21,520 nt of DNA, from NCBI GenBank assembly GCA_002490665.1, contig DKUL01000010.1, positions 1-21,520 of the forward strand, in the 5' to 3' direction. Made by a program: the position numbers and the translations under genes. The notes under the pieces were generated by a model. That model was given only the letters and a program-made list of their open reading frames with translations, was not told where the DNA came from and did no database searches. Each line of letters begins with the position of its first letter. Within the stretch, counting starts at the first letter, position 1. Positions 6,968 through 14,168 of the stretch are shown piece after piece. Source of the DNA: Lachnospiraceae bacterium UBA7205. GTDB lineage: Bacteria; Bacillota; Clostridia; Lachnospirales; Lachnospiraceae.

Positions 6968-7190
6968 CGTGAAAAGTACTTCTAGCCACTCGCAGCAAAG
7001 GCTGCTTCGCGGAGAAGTACTAAGTTTCACGCGGGAAGAACGCGTGGCGCGTTCTTCCTGAATGGTTTAGGCTTTGTTAATAATAATTACTTATCACTTG
7101 CAGCAAAGGCTGCTTCGCGGAGAAGTACTAAGTTTCACGTGGGAAAAACGCGGGGGGCGTTCTTCCTGAATGGTTTAGGTTCTGTTAATT
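6967..7190 (+). repeat. Tandem 108-bp hairpin repeat between permease and binding protein
   Basis: Two direct copies start at 6987 and 7095, a 108-bp period, sharing nearly all of about 95 bp. In copy A, 6967-6983 pairs with 7013-7032 around an inner GCAGC/GCTGC hairpin, beginning in the permease stop codon. A second hairpin follows with an 11-bp perfect stem, GGAAGAACGCG (7034-7044) with CGCGTTCTTCC (7048-7058). In copy B the same hairpin is degraded, and the large outer stem has lost its left arm. The position suits RNA processing or partial termination that sets the permease to binding protein ratio. This role is inferred. Confidence 0.8.
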
Positions 7191-7224
7191 ATATTATTTA
7201 TATATAGAAAGGAAGGGTAATATT

Positions 7225-8904
7225 ATGAGAAAGACAAGGATTTGGAAAAGGGCGGTTTCTGGTACGTTGGCGGCGGGGCTTGTGGTTTCGGTGACGGCGT
7301 GCGGCGGGGGGAAATCGGCGAGTACGGTGGAGCCTGGGACGGCGAATGACGACGCTTCGCAGACAGAATTTACGGTTATGGGCGGCATGAGTGCATTGAG
7401 CAAGGGGTATGATAATAATGAGGTTTTGAAACAGCTGCAGTCGGATGCGGGGGTGAAGATTGCTTGGAACTGCATGAGTGATTCCCTTGCGGAGCAGGTC
7501 AATATCAAGATTGCGGGTGATGACCTTCCGGATGCGTTTATGGGTGTCGGATTCAGCAATTATGACTTGACTAACTATGGGGAGGATGGCGTTTTCATTG
7601 ACCTGACGCCGTACCTGACAGAGGAATATATGCCGAATTTAAGTAAGATTCTTGACGAGAATCCAAATATCCGCAGTGCGATTACGATGAATAACGGCGG
7701 TATCTACGGACTTCCGGCGGGCGAGCAGATGGGGACGGCGGGTATCGGCGCAGACAAGGATTATAGTATTTACACAATTCCCCAGTTTTCCATGATTAAC
7801 AAGGCATGGCTGGATGATTTGGGACTGGCGGTGCCGACGACACTGGATGAACTCCATGACGCGTTAAAGGCATTCAAGGACAATGACATGAGCGCGAAGT
7901 ATTATGGAAACGATGCGGGAAGCACGATTCCCATGAGCACCGGCTTTGACCAGTGGTGCTGGGGACAGAACATCTTTTATGCGGGATTCGGCTTTACGAA
8001 CTGGCCAAACGATGTCTGCAACGATCTGGTGCTGCATGACGACGGCAAGGTTGATTTCGTATGCGCAAGCGACAACTACCGCCAGGCGCTTACGTATTTC
8101 CATGACTGGTACGAGGAGGGGCTGATGGACATTGAGATGTTCAGCCAGTCTGACACGCAGCTGATCTCCAAGTGTTCCCAGGGATATGTCGGTGTCGCGA
8201 CATGGTGGTACATAGAGGAAGTGATGGGTGAGCATGCAAAGGACTATGTGTTCCTTCCAATTCTTGACGGTCCTGACGGCACGCACAATGTCACCGTGCG
8301 TACTGGCGGCGGAATTAACAGTGGAAACCTGTGCGTCACAAAGGACTGCAAAAGTCCGGCAAACCTGTTGAAATTCTTTGACAAGTGGTATGACCCTGAA
8401 ATTGTGATGCAGCTGCAGTATGGACCGATTGACACATATTTTATACAGAAGGATGACAATGGGATATGGATGAGCATCACGGACGCGGAGGCACAGGAAA
8501 AGTTCGGAAAGAGTGCAGGCGAGCTGAAAGGTGAGTGCGAGGTCTATGGACCGAAGCTGATTCTGAGCGATTACTACAGCACGACATTCAAAATGGAAGA
8601 CCGCGCGATTGAGCGTCTGACAGACTTAAATGAATTCTGGATGCCGTATGTGGACAGTGCGGTGACCTATCCGGTGGACTGTGTGTACACACAGGAGGAG
8701 CTGGACACGATTGACAGGTATAAGGCGGATTTTGAGAGCACGGTATCCGAGCAGGAGGGTCTGTGGCTTAAGGAAGGCGGCCCGACAGACGAGGAATGGG
8801 AAAGCTATCTCTCCACGCTGAAGGACAACTGCGGTATGGAGAAATTGCAGGAAGTATACCAGGCAGCATATGACCGCTATGCGTCGGCAGGGGATGCAGA
8901 GTAA
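7225..8904 (+). CDS. Sugar ABC importer substrate-binding lipoprotein, LplA-like
   Basis: The 559-residue protein is a large extracellular solute-binding lipoprotein, the size typical of partners of LplB/YtcP permeases. The signal peptide ends in the lipobox VTAC with the lipidated cysteine at position 26, followed by a Gly/Ser linker. The rest is an acidic, aromatic-rich two-lobe binding domain with many Trp residues, suited to stacking on sugar rings. AAGGAAGGG upstream supports the start. It delivers oligosaccharide to the two permeases just upstream. Separation by a hairpin-rich tandem repeat would allow it to be made in excess over the permeases. The cargo is inferred from the GH32 gene that follows and is not read from the protein itself. 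Confidence 0.94.
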   Translation: MRKTRIWKRAVSGTLAAGLVVSVTACGGGKSASTVEPGTANDDASQTEFTVMGGMSALSKGYDNNEVLKQLQSDAGVKIAWNCMSDSLAEQVNIKIAGDDLPDAFMGVGFSNYDLTNYGEDGVFIDLTPYLTEEYMPNLSKILDENPNIRSAITMNNGGIYGLPAGEQMGTAGIGADKDYSIYTIPQFSMINKAWLDDLGLAVPTTLDELHDALKAFKDNDMSAKYYGNDAGSTIPMSTGFDQWCWGQNIFYAGFGFTNWPNDVCNDLVLHDDGKVDFVCASDNYRQALTYFHDWYEEGLMDIEMFSQSDTQLISKCSQGYVGVATWWYIEEVMGEHAKDYVFLPILDGPDGTHNVTVRTGGGINSGNLCVTKDCKSPANLLKFFDKWYDPEIVMQLQYGPIDTYFIQKDDNGIWMSITDAEAQEKFGKSAGELKGECEVYGPKLILSDYYSTTFKMEDRAIERLTDLNEFWMPYVDSAVTYPVDCVYTQEELDTIDRYKADFESTVSEQEGLWLKEGGPTDEEWESYLSTLKDNCGMEKLQEVYQAAYDRYASAGDAE

Positions 8905-8948
8905 AACCAGCTTACCGGTATGAATTGTCGCCGGGCATAAGGAAGCAG

Positions 8949-8977
8949 TATCGGAGCGGAGGACATCTGCTCCGATA
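8949..8977 (+). other. Hairpin after the binding protein gene
   Basis: TATCGGAGC (8949-8957) and GCTCCGATA (8969-8977) form a 9-bp perfect stem with an 11-nt loop, 45 bases after the stop codon. No T-run follows, so it is better read as an mRNA-stabilising or processing hairpin than a strong terminator. Read-through into GH32 is therefore possible. Confidence 0.5.
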
Positions 8978-8996
8978 TGGATCCATAAAAAACTAA

Positions 8997-9155
8997 GGAA
9001 CTATTCAAAAATAACTTGTACATCTTGACTTGTCTATTTCTCCGATTGCACATATCAAAAAGCCTCGCCGTAGCCCGCTACGCCTGCGTTTTTTTGATAT
9101 GCACCCTCGAAGAAATATCCTGCGCAAGCTGCACATGTTATTTCTGAACAGTTCC
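8997..9155. mobile_element. MITE-like element with terminal inverted repeats
   Basis: A 159-bp non-coding element begins GGAACTATTCAAAAATAAC and ends with the near-complement GTTATTTCTGAACAGTTCC. The imperfect terminal inverted repeats extend for about 27 bp. TAA flanks both ends (8994-8996 and 9156-9158), suggesting a 3-bp target duplication. Inside, GCACATATCAAAAA is mirrored by TTTTTTTGATATGC. No transposase is present, so it would be moved in trans if at all. It lies between the binding protein gene and GH32. Confidence 0.65.
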
Positions 9156-9219
9156 TAAGAAATGAAATAACAGGAGCTGATGGTCAAATTACAGGCTGTC
9201 GGCGGAACGGAGGTTTATC

Positions 9220-10707
9220 ATGATGAGTCACATTTTGCGGGATGCACGAAAATATGAGGAGACAATGGAGAAGCAGATTGCCAGGGAGGCGCGGCCGGAT
9301 TTTCACTTGTCCGCGCGCGTGGGGTGGATGAATGACCCCAATGGGTTTTCCTATTACAATGGAAAATATCACATGTTTTATCAGTATCACCCATACGACT
9401 GCCACTGGGGACCCATGCACTGGGGACACGCGGTCAGCACGGATATGCTGCACTGGGAGTATCTTCCGACGGCGCTGGCTCCCGATGAGCTCTGCGACAT
9501 GGACGGATGTTTTTCGGGGAGCGCCGTCACGCTTGCGGATGGCAGGCAGCTGTTGATGTATACCGGCGTGGTGAAGGAACGCCAGCGGGGCAGGGAATCC
9601 AGGGAGGTGCAGACACAGTGCCTTGCTGTGGGCGATGGCATCGATTACGAGAAGTATGAAAAGAACCCTGTGCTGGACAAAAAGGATTTACCGGAGGGCA
9701 GCAGCAGATATGATTTCCGGGACCCCAAAATGTGGCAGAATGAGGACGGCACCTATTGCTGTGTTGTGGGAAGCCGTCCGGCTGACGGCAGCGGACAGAT
9801 TTTACTGTATACCAGCCCTGACGGATTCCAGTGGAAGTTCAAGAGCGTGCTTGCCGCCAACAACAACCGCTTTGGAAAAATGTGGGAATGCCCGGACTTT
9901 TTCCGGCTGGACGGAAAATGGGTGCTGCTCACCAGCCCGCAGGATATGCTCCCGCAAGGCTTTGAGTACCACAATGGAAACGGGACGCTCTGCCTGATTG
10001 GCGAGTTTGATGAAGAGACCGGAACATTTCAGGAAGAGCATGACCAGTCTGTTGACTATGGCATTGACTTTTACGCGCCGCAGACGGTGCTCACGCCGGA
10101 CGGACGCCGCGTCATGATGGGATGGATGCAGAACTGGGACACCTGCCAGCAGCGGACGACAGACGTATTGTGGTTCGGGCAGATGAGCCTGCCGCGCGAG
10201 CTTTCCATCAAAAACGGAAGATTGTATCAGGCGCCGCTGCGCGAGCTGGAGGCGTTCCGCGCCAATAAGGTGGCTTATCAGGATGTCACATTTTCGGACG
10301 TGATGGAGCTGGAAGGCATCCGCGGGCGCAGGGTGGATATCGAGCTGACGATTCGCCCGGGGGAGGAAGGGAACATCTACCACAAGTTTGCATTCCGCTT
10401 TGCGCAGAATGAGAAGTACCAGACTTCGCTGAGCTTCCGCCCGAGAGAGTCCATTTTAAAGGTGGACAGGAAACATTCCGGTTCCAGGCGGGCAATTATC
10501 CACCAGCGTCGCAGCAAGGTGAACAGCATAAACGGGGAACTGAAATTAAGGGTTATCCTTGACCGGTTCAGCGTTGAGGTATTTGTCAACGATGGGGAAC
10601 AGGTTCTGAGCGCAATCCTGTATACTGGGCAGTCTGCGGACGGCATCTCCTTCTATGCGGACGGAACGGTGCGCATGGACATCGTGAAATATGATTTGAC
10701 AGTATGA
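9220..10707 (+). CDS. GH32 beta-fructosidase (sucrose/fructan hydrolase)
   Basis: The 495-residue enzyme belongs to glycoside hydrolase family 32 and releases fructose from sucrose, sucrose phosphate or fructo-oligosaccharides. The five-bladed propeller domain carries all three catalytic signatures: WMNDPNG with nucleophile Asp39, FRDP with the transition-state Asp168, and WECPDF with acid/base Glu223. A beta-sandwich domain forms the last 150 or so residues. There is no signal peptide, so it acts in the cytoplasm on sugar brought in by the importer upstream. The related symbols would be sacA or scrB, but sucrose and fructan specificity cannot be told apart here. GGAGG lies 6 bases before the ATG at 9220. 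A second ATG at 9223 is also possible. A MITE-like element lies in its upstream region. Confidence 0.96.
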   Translation: MMSHILRDARKYEETMEKQIAREARPDFHLSARVGWMNDPNGFSYYNGKYHMFYQYHPYDCHWGPMHWGHAVSTDMLHWEYLPTALAPDELCDMDGCFSGSAVTLADGRQLLMYTGVVKERQRGRESREVQTQCLAVGDGIDYEKYEKNPVLDKKDLPEGSSRYDFRDPKMWQNEDGTYCCVVGSRPADGSGQILLYTSPDGFQWKFKSVLAANNNRFGKMWECPDFFRLDGKWVLLTSPQDMLPQGFEYHNGNGTLCLIGEFDEETGTFQEEHDQSVDYGIDFYAPQTVLTPDGRRVMMGWMQNWDTCQQRTTDVLWFGQMSLPRELSIKNGRLYQAPLRELEAFRANKVAYQDVTFSDVMELEGIRGRRVDIELTIRPGEEGNIYHKFAFRFAQNEKYQTSLSFRPRESILKVDRKHSGSRRAIIHQRRSKVNSINGELKLRVILDRFSVEVFVNDGEQVLSAILYTGQSADGISFYADGTVRMDIVKYDLTV

Positions 10708-10829
10708 TGGAGAGCCGGATGGGAATCATCGTGGCGGGATTAATTCAGACAATCTGCGTATGTATGGGCTTTCCATGGGAAAAGAGGGGCAACAGGGCGT
10801 ATTATAAGTATAAATACTGGCATTTGTGA
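10704..10829 (+). CDS. Possible 41-residue small membrane protein coupled to GH32
   Basis: An open frame starts at an ATG that overlaps the GH32 stop codon (ATGA, 10704-10707), the classic arrangement for translational coupling. A second in-frame ATG at 10719 has its own GGAG 6 bases upstream. The predicted peptide begins MMESRMGIIVAGLIQTICVC, a short hydrophobic stretch, and ends in a basic, aromatic tail (YYKYKYWHL). That layout is plausible for a small membrane-associated protein. No family is recognised, and a frame this short can arise by chance. Confidence 0.35.
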   Translation: MMESRMGIIVAGLIQTICVCMGFPWEKRGNRAYYKYKYWHL

Positions 10830-10915
10830 ATGGAGCTGCAGCGCAGGCGTTGGCAGCGGAATTTCCGGACAGTTTTGCTGACAGGAAAGTTTTTCATCGA
10901 AAGCGTGTCTGTTTG

Positions 10916-10946
10916 TTAACAATTTATGAATATTGTTCGATATAAA
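10916..10946 (+). promoter_or_regulatory. AT-rich putative promoter of the 11003 gene
   Basis: TATAAA (10941-10946) is a reasonable -10 box. The best upstream match, TTAACA at 10916-10921, is 19 bases away, longer than ideal. AACAAT (10918-10923) and ATTGTT (10932-10937) form an inverted repeat across the spacer that could bind a regulator. Confidence 0.3.
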
Positions 10947-11002
10947 AAGTAAATAAAACAAGTTTGACACGAATATCTGTCTGAATCACGGAGGATGATG
11001 GC

Positions 11003-11884
11003 ATGAATATGATGGGAACAAGCAGTCTGGTAATCAGCAAGACGAATGGAAAGAGAATGGAAATCAGGGACGGCAGCGGCAAGGTGGTCGGTTCTGTCTC
11101 AATCAGGAAGAGCAAGCCGCAGAAGGTAAAGAAGAAAAGGCTTCCATACAGCTTTAAGGAGATATCGACGAGGCTGTTAAACACAAAAAAATCCGGCAAT
11201 GCGCACCAGGTGCTGCTCAGCGCGAAGCAGAAGGTGTCGTCACTGCGCCTGATGTACAAGGGCGGCGTGTATGATGATGACGAGGTTTTTGCGGCATTGA
11301 TGCATGCGCAGGCGATTGCGAGGGTGGCAAAGAAGCGCATGAAGCACCTTGAGGAGGAAGAGCGGGCAGGGAAAAAAGGCGGTTTCTGCGAGGCGGACCT
11401 CGAGGAAAAAATAGATGAGGCGACAGACAAACAGATTTACCAGGAAGAGGAGGAGCATGCGAAGGCAGAGCTTGACATGCGGCGAATGCAGAAGCTCATG
11501 GAGCAGTACGAGCGGATGATGCGTGAGGCGATGAGAGAGCTTGAACAGCTGGACAATATGGACGAACTCTCCGAGGAGATGGGAATCGACGGGGAAGTCA
11601 GCATGGACCCCGAGGACCTGGAGCTGATGAAGAAAAAACACCGTGCTGACGAGTTAAGGGAAATTATGGAAGCCGACATGAAGTACCTGAAATTTATGTT
11701 CGACAAGCTTGAGAAAGAAAAACAGAGCAACAGCAGTGGCAGCAGCTTCGGCATGGGAGCCGACAGCAGCAGTGGTGGCAGCGAGAATGTCTCATTGCAG
11801 CTGGGAGGGGTGGATATTCCCGTCGAAGCCGCACCCGATGCGATTGAAGTCGTTGAAGGGGGCGCTGTCGATGCGATGGCATAA
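11003..11884 (+). CDS. Charged coiled-coil protein of unknown function
   Basis: The 293-residue protein has no signal peptide or membrane segment and is probably cytoplasmic. Residues 1-35 resemble a small beta unit (SSLVISKTNGKRMEIRDGSG). A Lys/Arg-rich stretch follows, and then a long Glu/Lys/Met-rich helical region from about 85 to 245 with likely coiled coil. The tail is low complexity (repeated Ser-Gly, about 246-265) and ends in an acidic, Ala/Val-rich segment. CGGAGG lies 8 bases before the ATG. The gene stands alone between its own upstream gap and a strong terminator. I do not recognise the family, and no function is proposed beyond a possible scaffold. Confidence 0.82.
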   Translation: MNMMGTSSLVISKTNGKRMEIRDGSGKVVGSVSIRKSKPQKVKKKRLPYSFKEISTRLLNTKKSGNAHQVLLSAKQKVSSLRLMYKGGVYDDDEVFAALMHAQAIARVAKKRMKHLEEEERAGKKGGFCEADLEEKIDEATDKQIYQEEEEHAKAELDMRRMQKLMEQYERMMREAMRELEQLDNMDELSEEMGIDGEVSMDPEDLELMKKKHRADELREIMEADMKYLKFMFDKLEKEKQSNSSGSSFGMGADSSSGGSENVSLQLGGVDIPVEAAPDAIEVVEGGAVDAMA

Positions 11885-11897
11885 GATTCGGGATAAA

Positions 11898-11940
11898 AAG
11901 TTCCGCATTACTTGAAGTTTCAAGAATGCGGAACTTTTTT
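11898..11940 (+). terminator. Strong Rho-independent terminator
   Basis: AAGTTCCGCATT (11898-11909) pairs perfectly with AATGCGGAACTT (11924-11935). The stem is extended inside by CTTGAA/TTCAAG and followed by six T. It ends the 11003 gene and insulates the cooS operon promoter, which starts 11 bases downstream. Confidence 0.93.
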
Positions 11941-11950
11941 CTTTCATCTA

Positions 11951-11986
11951 TTGACAAGTGGGAAGGAAAGTGGTAATATATCCCAC
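11951..11986 (+). promoter_or_regulatory. cooS operon promoter with overlapping inverted repeat
   Basis: A perfect TTGACA (11951-11956) is followed after 17 bases by TAATAT (11974-11979). GTGGGA (11958-11963) and TCCCAC (11981-11986) form a 6-bp inverted repeat that brackets the spacer and -10 box. A repressor bound there would cover the promoter. No regulator gene is adjacent, so its identity is unknown. Confidence 0.7.
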
Positions 11987-12037
11987 ATATCATATATAAC
12001 AAGTAGGAATACTATAAAATAAACGGAGAACAATAAG

Positions 12038-14125
12038 ATGAAAAAATCAGCAAGACAGGAACACCACCATCGCAGCATCATAGGATTTGACCGCAACGGA
12101 ATTCCCAAGGTACTGATTCCGGCAGACAGCCACACGCATACGCACACGGATGAAAACGGAAACAGTACTGCGCATTCCCATGCGGACGACATCACGCAGG
12201 ATTATATGAAAGCAGTCGCAGAGTACCGCAAAACATTTCCGTCCAAACAGGATGTGATTGACAAGACACCGGACCCGGCAGTCAGGGAAATGCTGCTGCG
12301 GATGGAACAGCTGGGACACGATACCGTATTTGACCGTTTCGACGCACAGAAACCACAGTGCAGCTTCGGCATGTGCGGTACCTGCTGCAAAATCTGTAAC
12401 ATGGGACCGTGCCGGATTACGGAGAAAAGCCCCCGCGGCGTCTGCGGCGCGGATGCCGACCTGATTGTGGCAAGGAATTTACTGCGCGGCGCGGCGGCAG
12501 GAGTGGCACAGCATGGGATGCATGCGCGGGAAGTCATCCTGGCGCTCAAATGGGCGGCAGAGGGGAAGCTCGACGTTCCGATTGTCGGCGAATACAAGAT
12601 ACGGAGCATGGCGGAGGCGTTTGGCATCCCGACAAAACGCCGCCAAATCAAAAACATTACAATCGACCTTGCCGATGCTCTGCTTGACGATTTGTCGCGC
12701 ACCGAGCCGGAAACCTGTCAGACCATTAAGGCATGTGCGCCGCCCGAGCGGCAGAAGGTGTGGGAGGAGCTTGACATACTGCCCATCAGCGCATATCACG
12801 AGGTTTTTGAGGCGTATCACAAGACAGGATGCGCGACGGACGGGGACTGGGAAAGCATCATGAAACAGTTCCTGCGCTGCGGCCTGGCATTTACATTCAG
12901 CGGCGTCGTGGGAACCTCCATCGCGACGGACGCACTGCTCGGCGTGGGCGACAGGGTGACGGCAAAGACCAACATCGGCGCGCTCAAAAAGGGCTATGTG
13001 AATATCGCGGTACATGGGCATCTGCCCGTGCTGGTCAGGGAAATCGTAAAGACCGGGTACAGCGAAGCCTTTCAGAAGCTGGCAGAGGAAAAAGGGGCAA
13101 AGGGCATACAGTTCTACGGAATCTGCTGTTCGGGGCTGTCTGCCATGTATCGTTACGCGGGCGTGATTCCGCTGTCCAATGCAGTCAGTGCGGAGCTGGT
13201 ACTGGGGACAGGCGCGCTGGATTTGTGGGTTGCGGACGTGCAGGAGGTCTATCCGTCCATTATGGATGTGGCGCGTTGCTATAAGACTGTCGTCGTGACG
13301 ACAAGTGATTCGGCGCGGCTGCCGGGCGCGGAGCACATCGGCTATGACCATCATCATTCTAATATAGAAGAAACACATGAAATCGCGGAGAAAATCGTGA
13401 CGCGCGCAATCGAGAGCTTTGAGCAGCGCAAAGGAATGCCGGTGTTCATCCCGCCGTATGAGGTGGAGGCAGAAGTCGGGTTCTCCGTGGAGTATGTCCA
13501 CAAACATTTTGGCAGCATGAAACCGCTTGCGGAGGCACTGGTGCGGGGGGATATCCTCGGAATCGTCAATATGGTCGGCTGCAATAATCCGAAAGTGCTG
13601 TATGAAAAAGCCATCCTGGATGTGGCGGATGTGCTGCTCAAAAATAATATCCTGATACTGACAAACGGCTGTGCATCCTTCCCGCTGATGAAGCTGGGAT
13701 ACTGCCAGACATCAGAGTCCGCATATGGGAAAACAGGAGGGCGCCTCAGGAAATTTTTGGAGCCGGAGCTTCCGCCGGTATGGCATGTGGGTGAATGTAT
13801 CGACAATACGAGGTCGTCTGGAATTTTTGCGGGAATCGCAGGAGTGCTTGGAAAAAATATATACGAGATGCCATATGCGTTCACCTCGCCGGAGTGGTCC
13901 AATGAAAAAGGGATTGACGCGGCACTTGGCTTCCGCCTGATGGGCGTGAACAGCTACCACTGTGTCGAGGCGCAGATTTATGGTTCGCAGAATGTCATGA
14001 CTTTTTTGAAAAAGACGACAGCGGAGACGCTCGGCGCCGTGATGTATGTGGATGCCGACCCCGCCGCGCTCGGTGAAAAAATCGTTGCGGATATCAGGGA
14101 AAAACGAAAAGCACTTGGCTGGTGA
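12038..14125 (+). CDS. cooS: CooS-family CO dehydrogenase homologue with a C-cluster Cys-to-Glu change
   Basis: The 695-residue protein is a homologue of the Ni-Fe carbon monoxide dehydrogenase catalytic subunit. The D/B-cluster block CSFGMCGTCCKICNMGPCR (108-126) plus GVCG (Cys136) keeps the usual CX7C and B-cluster cysteines and has one extra Cys113. C-cluster equivalents present are His in VHGH (326/328), GICCSG (363/364), GCNN (Cys515), NGCA (Cys545), ECIDN (Cys587) and the catalytic-region Lys624. The motif normally VDVQC is ADVQE, so one C-cluster cysteine is Glu403. The first 55 residues are a His-rich extension (EHHH, SHTHTHT, HSHADD) that may bind metal. GGAG lies 9 bases before the ATG. 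It heads an operon with an ABC importer, and no cooC, cooF or acs genes are present. CO oxidation is doubtful. Confidence 0.92.
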   Translation: MKKSARQEHHHRSIIGFDRNGIPKVLIPADSHTHTHTDENGNSTAHSHADDITQDYMKAVAEYRKTFPSKQDVIDKTPDPAVREMLLRMEQLGHDTVFDRFDAQKPQCSFGMCGTCCKICNMGPCRITEKSPRGVCGADADLIVARNLLRGAAAGVAQHGMHAREVILALKWAAEGKLDVPIVGEYKIRSMAEAFGIPTKRRQIKNITIDLADALLDDLSRTEPETCQTIKACAPPERQKVWEELDILPISAYHEVFEAYHKTGCATDGDWESIMKQFLRCGLAFTFSGVVGTSIATDALLGVGDRVTAKTNIGALKKGYVNIAVHGHLPVLVREIVKTGYSEAFQKLAEEKGAKGIQFYGICCSGLSAMYRYAGVIPLSNAVSAELVLGTGALDLWVADVQEVYPSIMDVARCYKTVVVTTSDSARLPGAEHIGYDHHHSNIEETHEIAEKIVTRAIESFEQRKGMPVFIPPYEVEAEVGFSVEYVHKHFGSMKPLAEALVRGDILGIVNMVGCNNPKVLYEKAILDVADVLLKNNILILTNGCASFPLMKLGYCQTSESAYGKTGGRLRKFLEPELPPVWHVGECIDNTRSSGIFAGIAGVLGKNIYEMPYAFTSPEWSNEKGIDAALGFRLMGVNSYHCVEAQIYGSQNVMTFLKKTTAETLGAVMYVDADPAALGEKIVADIREKRKALGW

Positions 14126-14168
14126 GCCAGAGTGCGGGCAAAAAACAGGAAAAGGGAGATTATGAAAA

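Noticed and set aside
6987..7190. CRISPR array
   Set aside because: There are only two copies, the unit is 108 bp, and there are no spacers or cas genes. It is a tandem duplication of a hairpin cassette.
8949..8977. Intrinsic terminator after the binding protein gene
   Set aside because: The stem is good but no T-run follows, so it is listed only as a hairpin.
9802..10383. Minus-strand open frame (193 codons) opposite the GH32 gene
   Set aside because: It is antisense to conserved GH32 sequence and has no start signals.
12479..13507. Long minus-strand open frame (342 codons) opposite cooS
   Set aside because: It lies wholly antisense to the conserved CooS coding sequence, has no ribosome binding site, and its product resembles no family. 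It is a by-product of GC-biased third positions.
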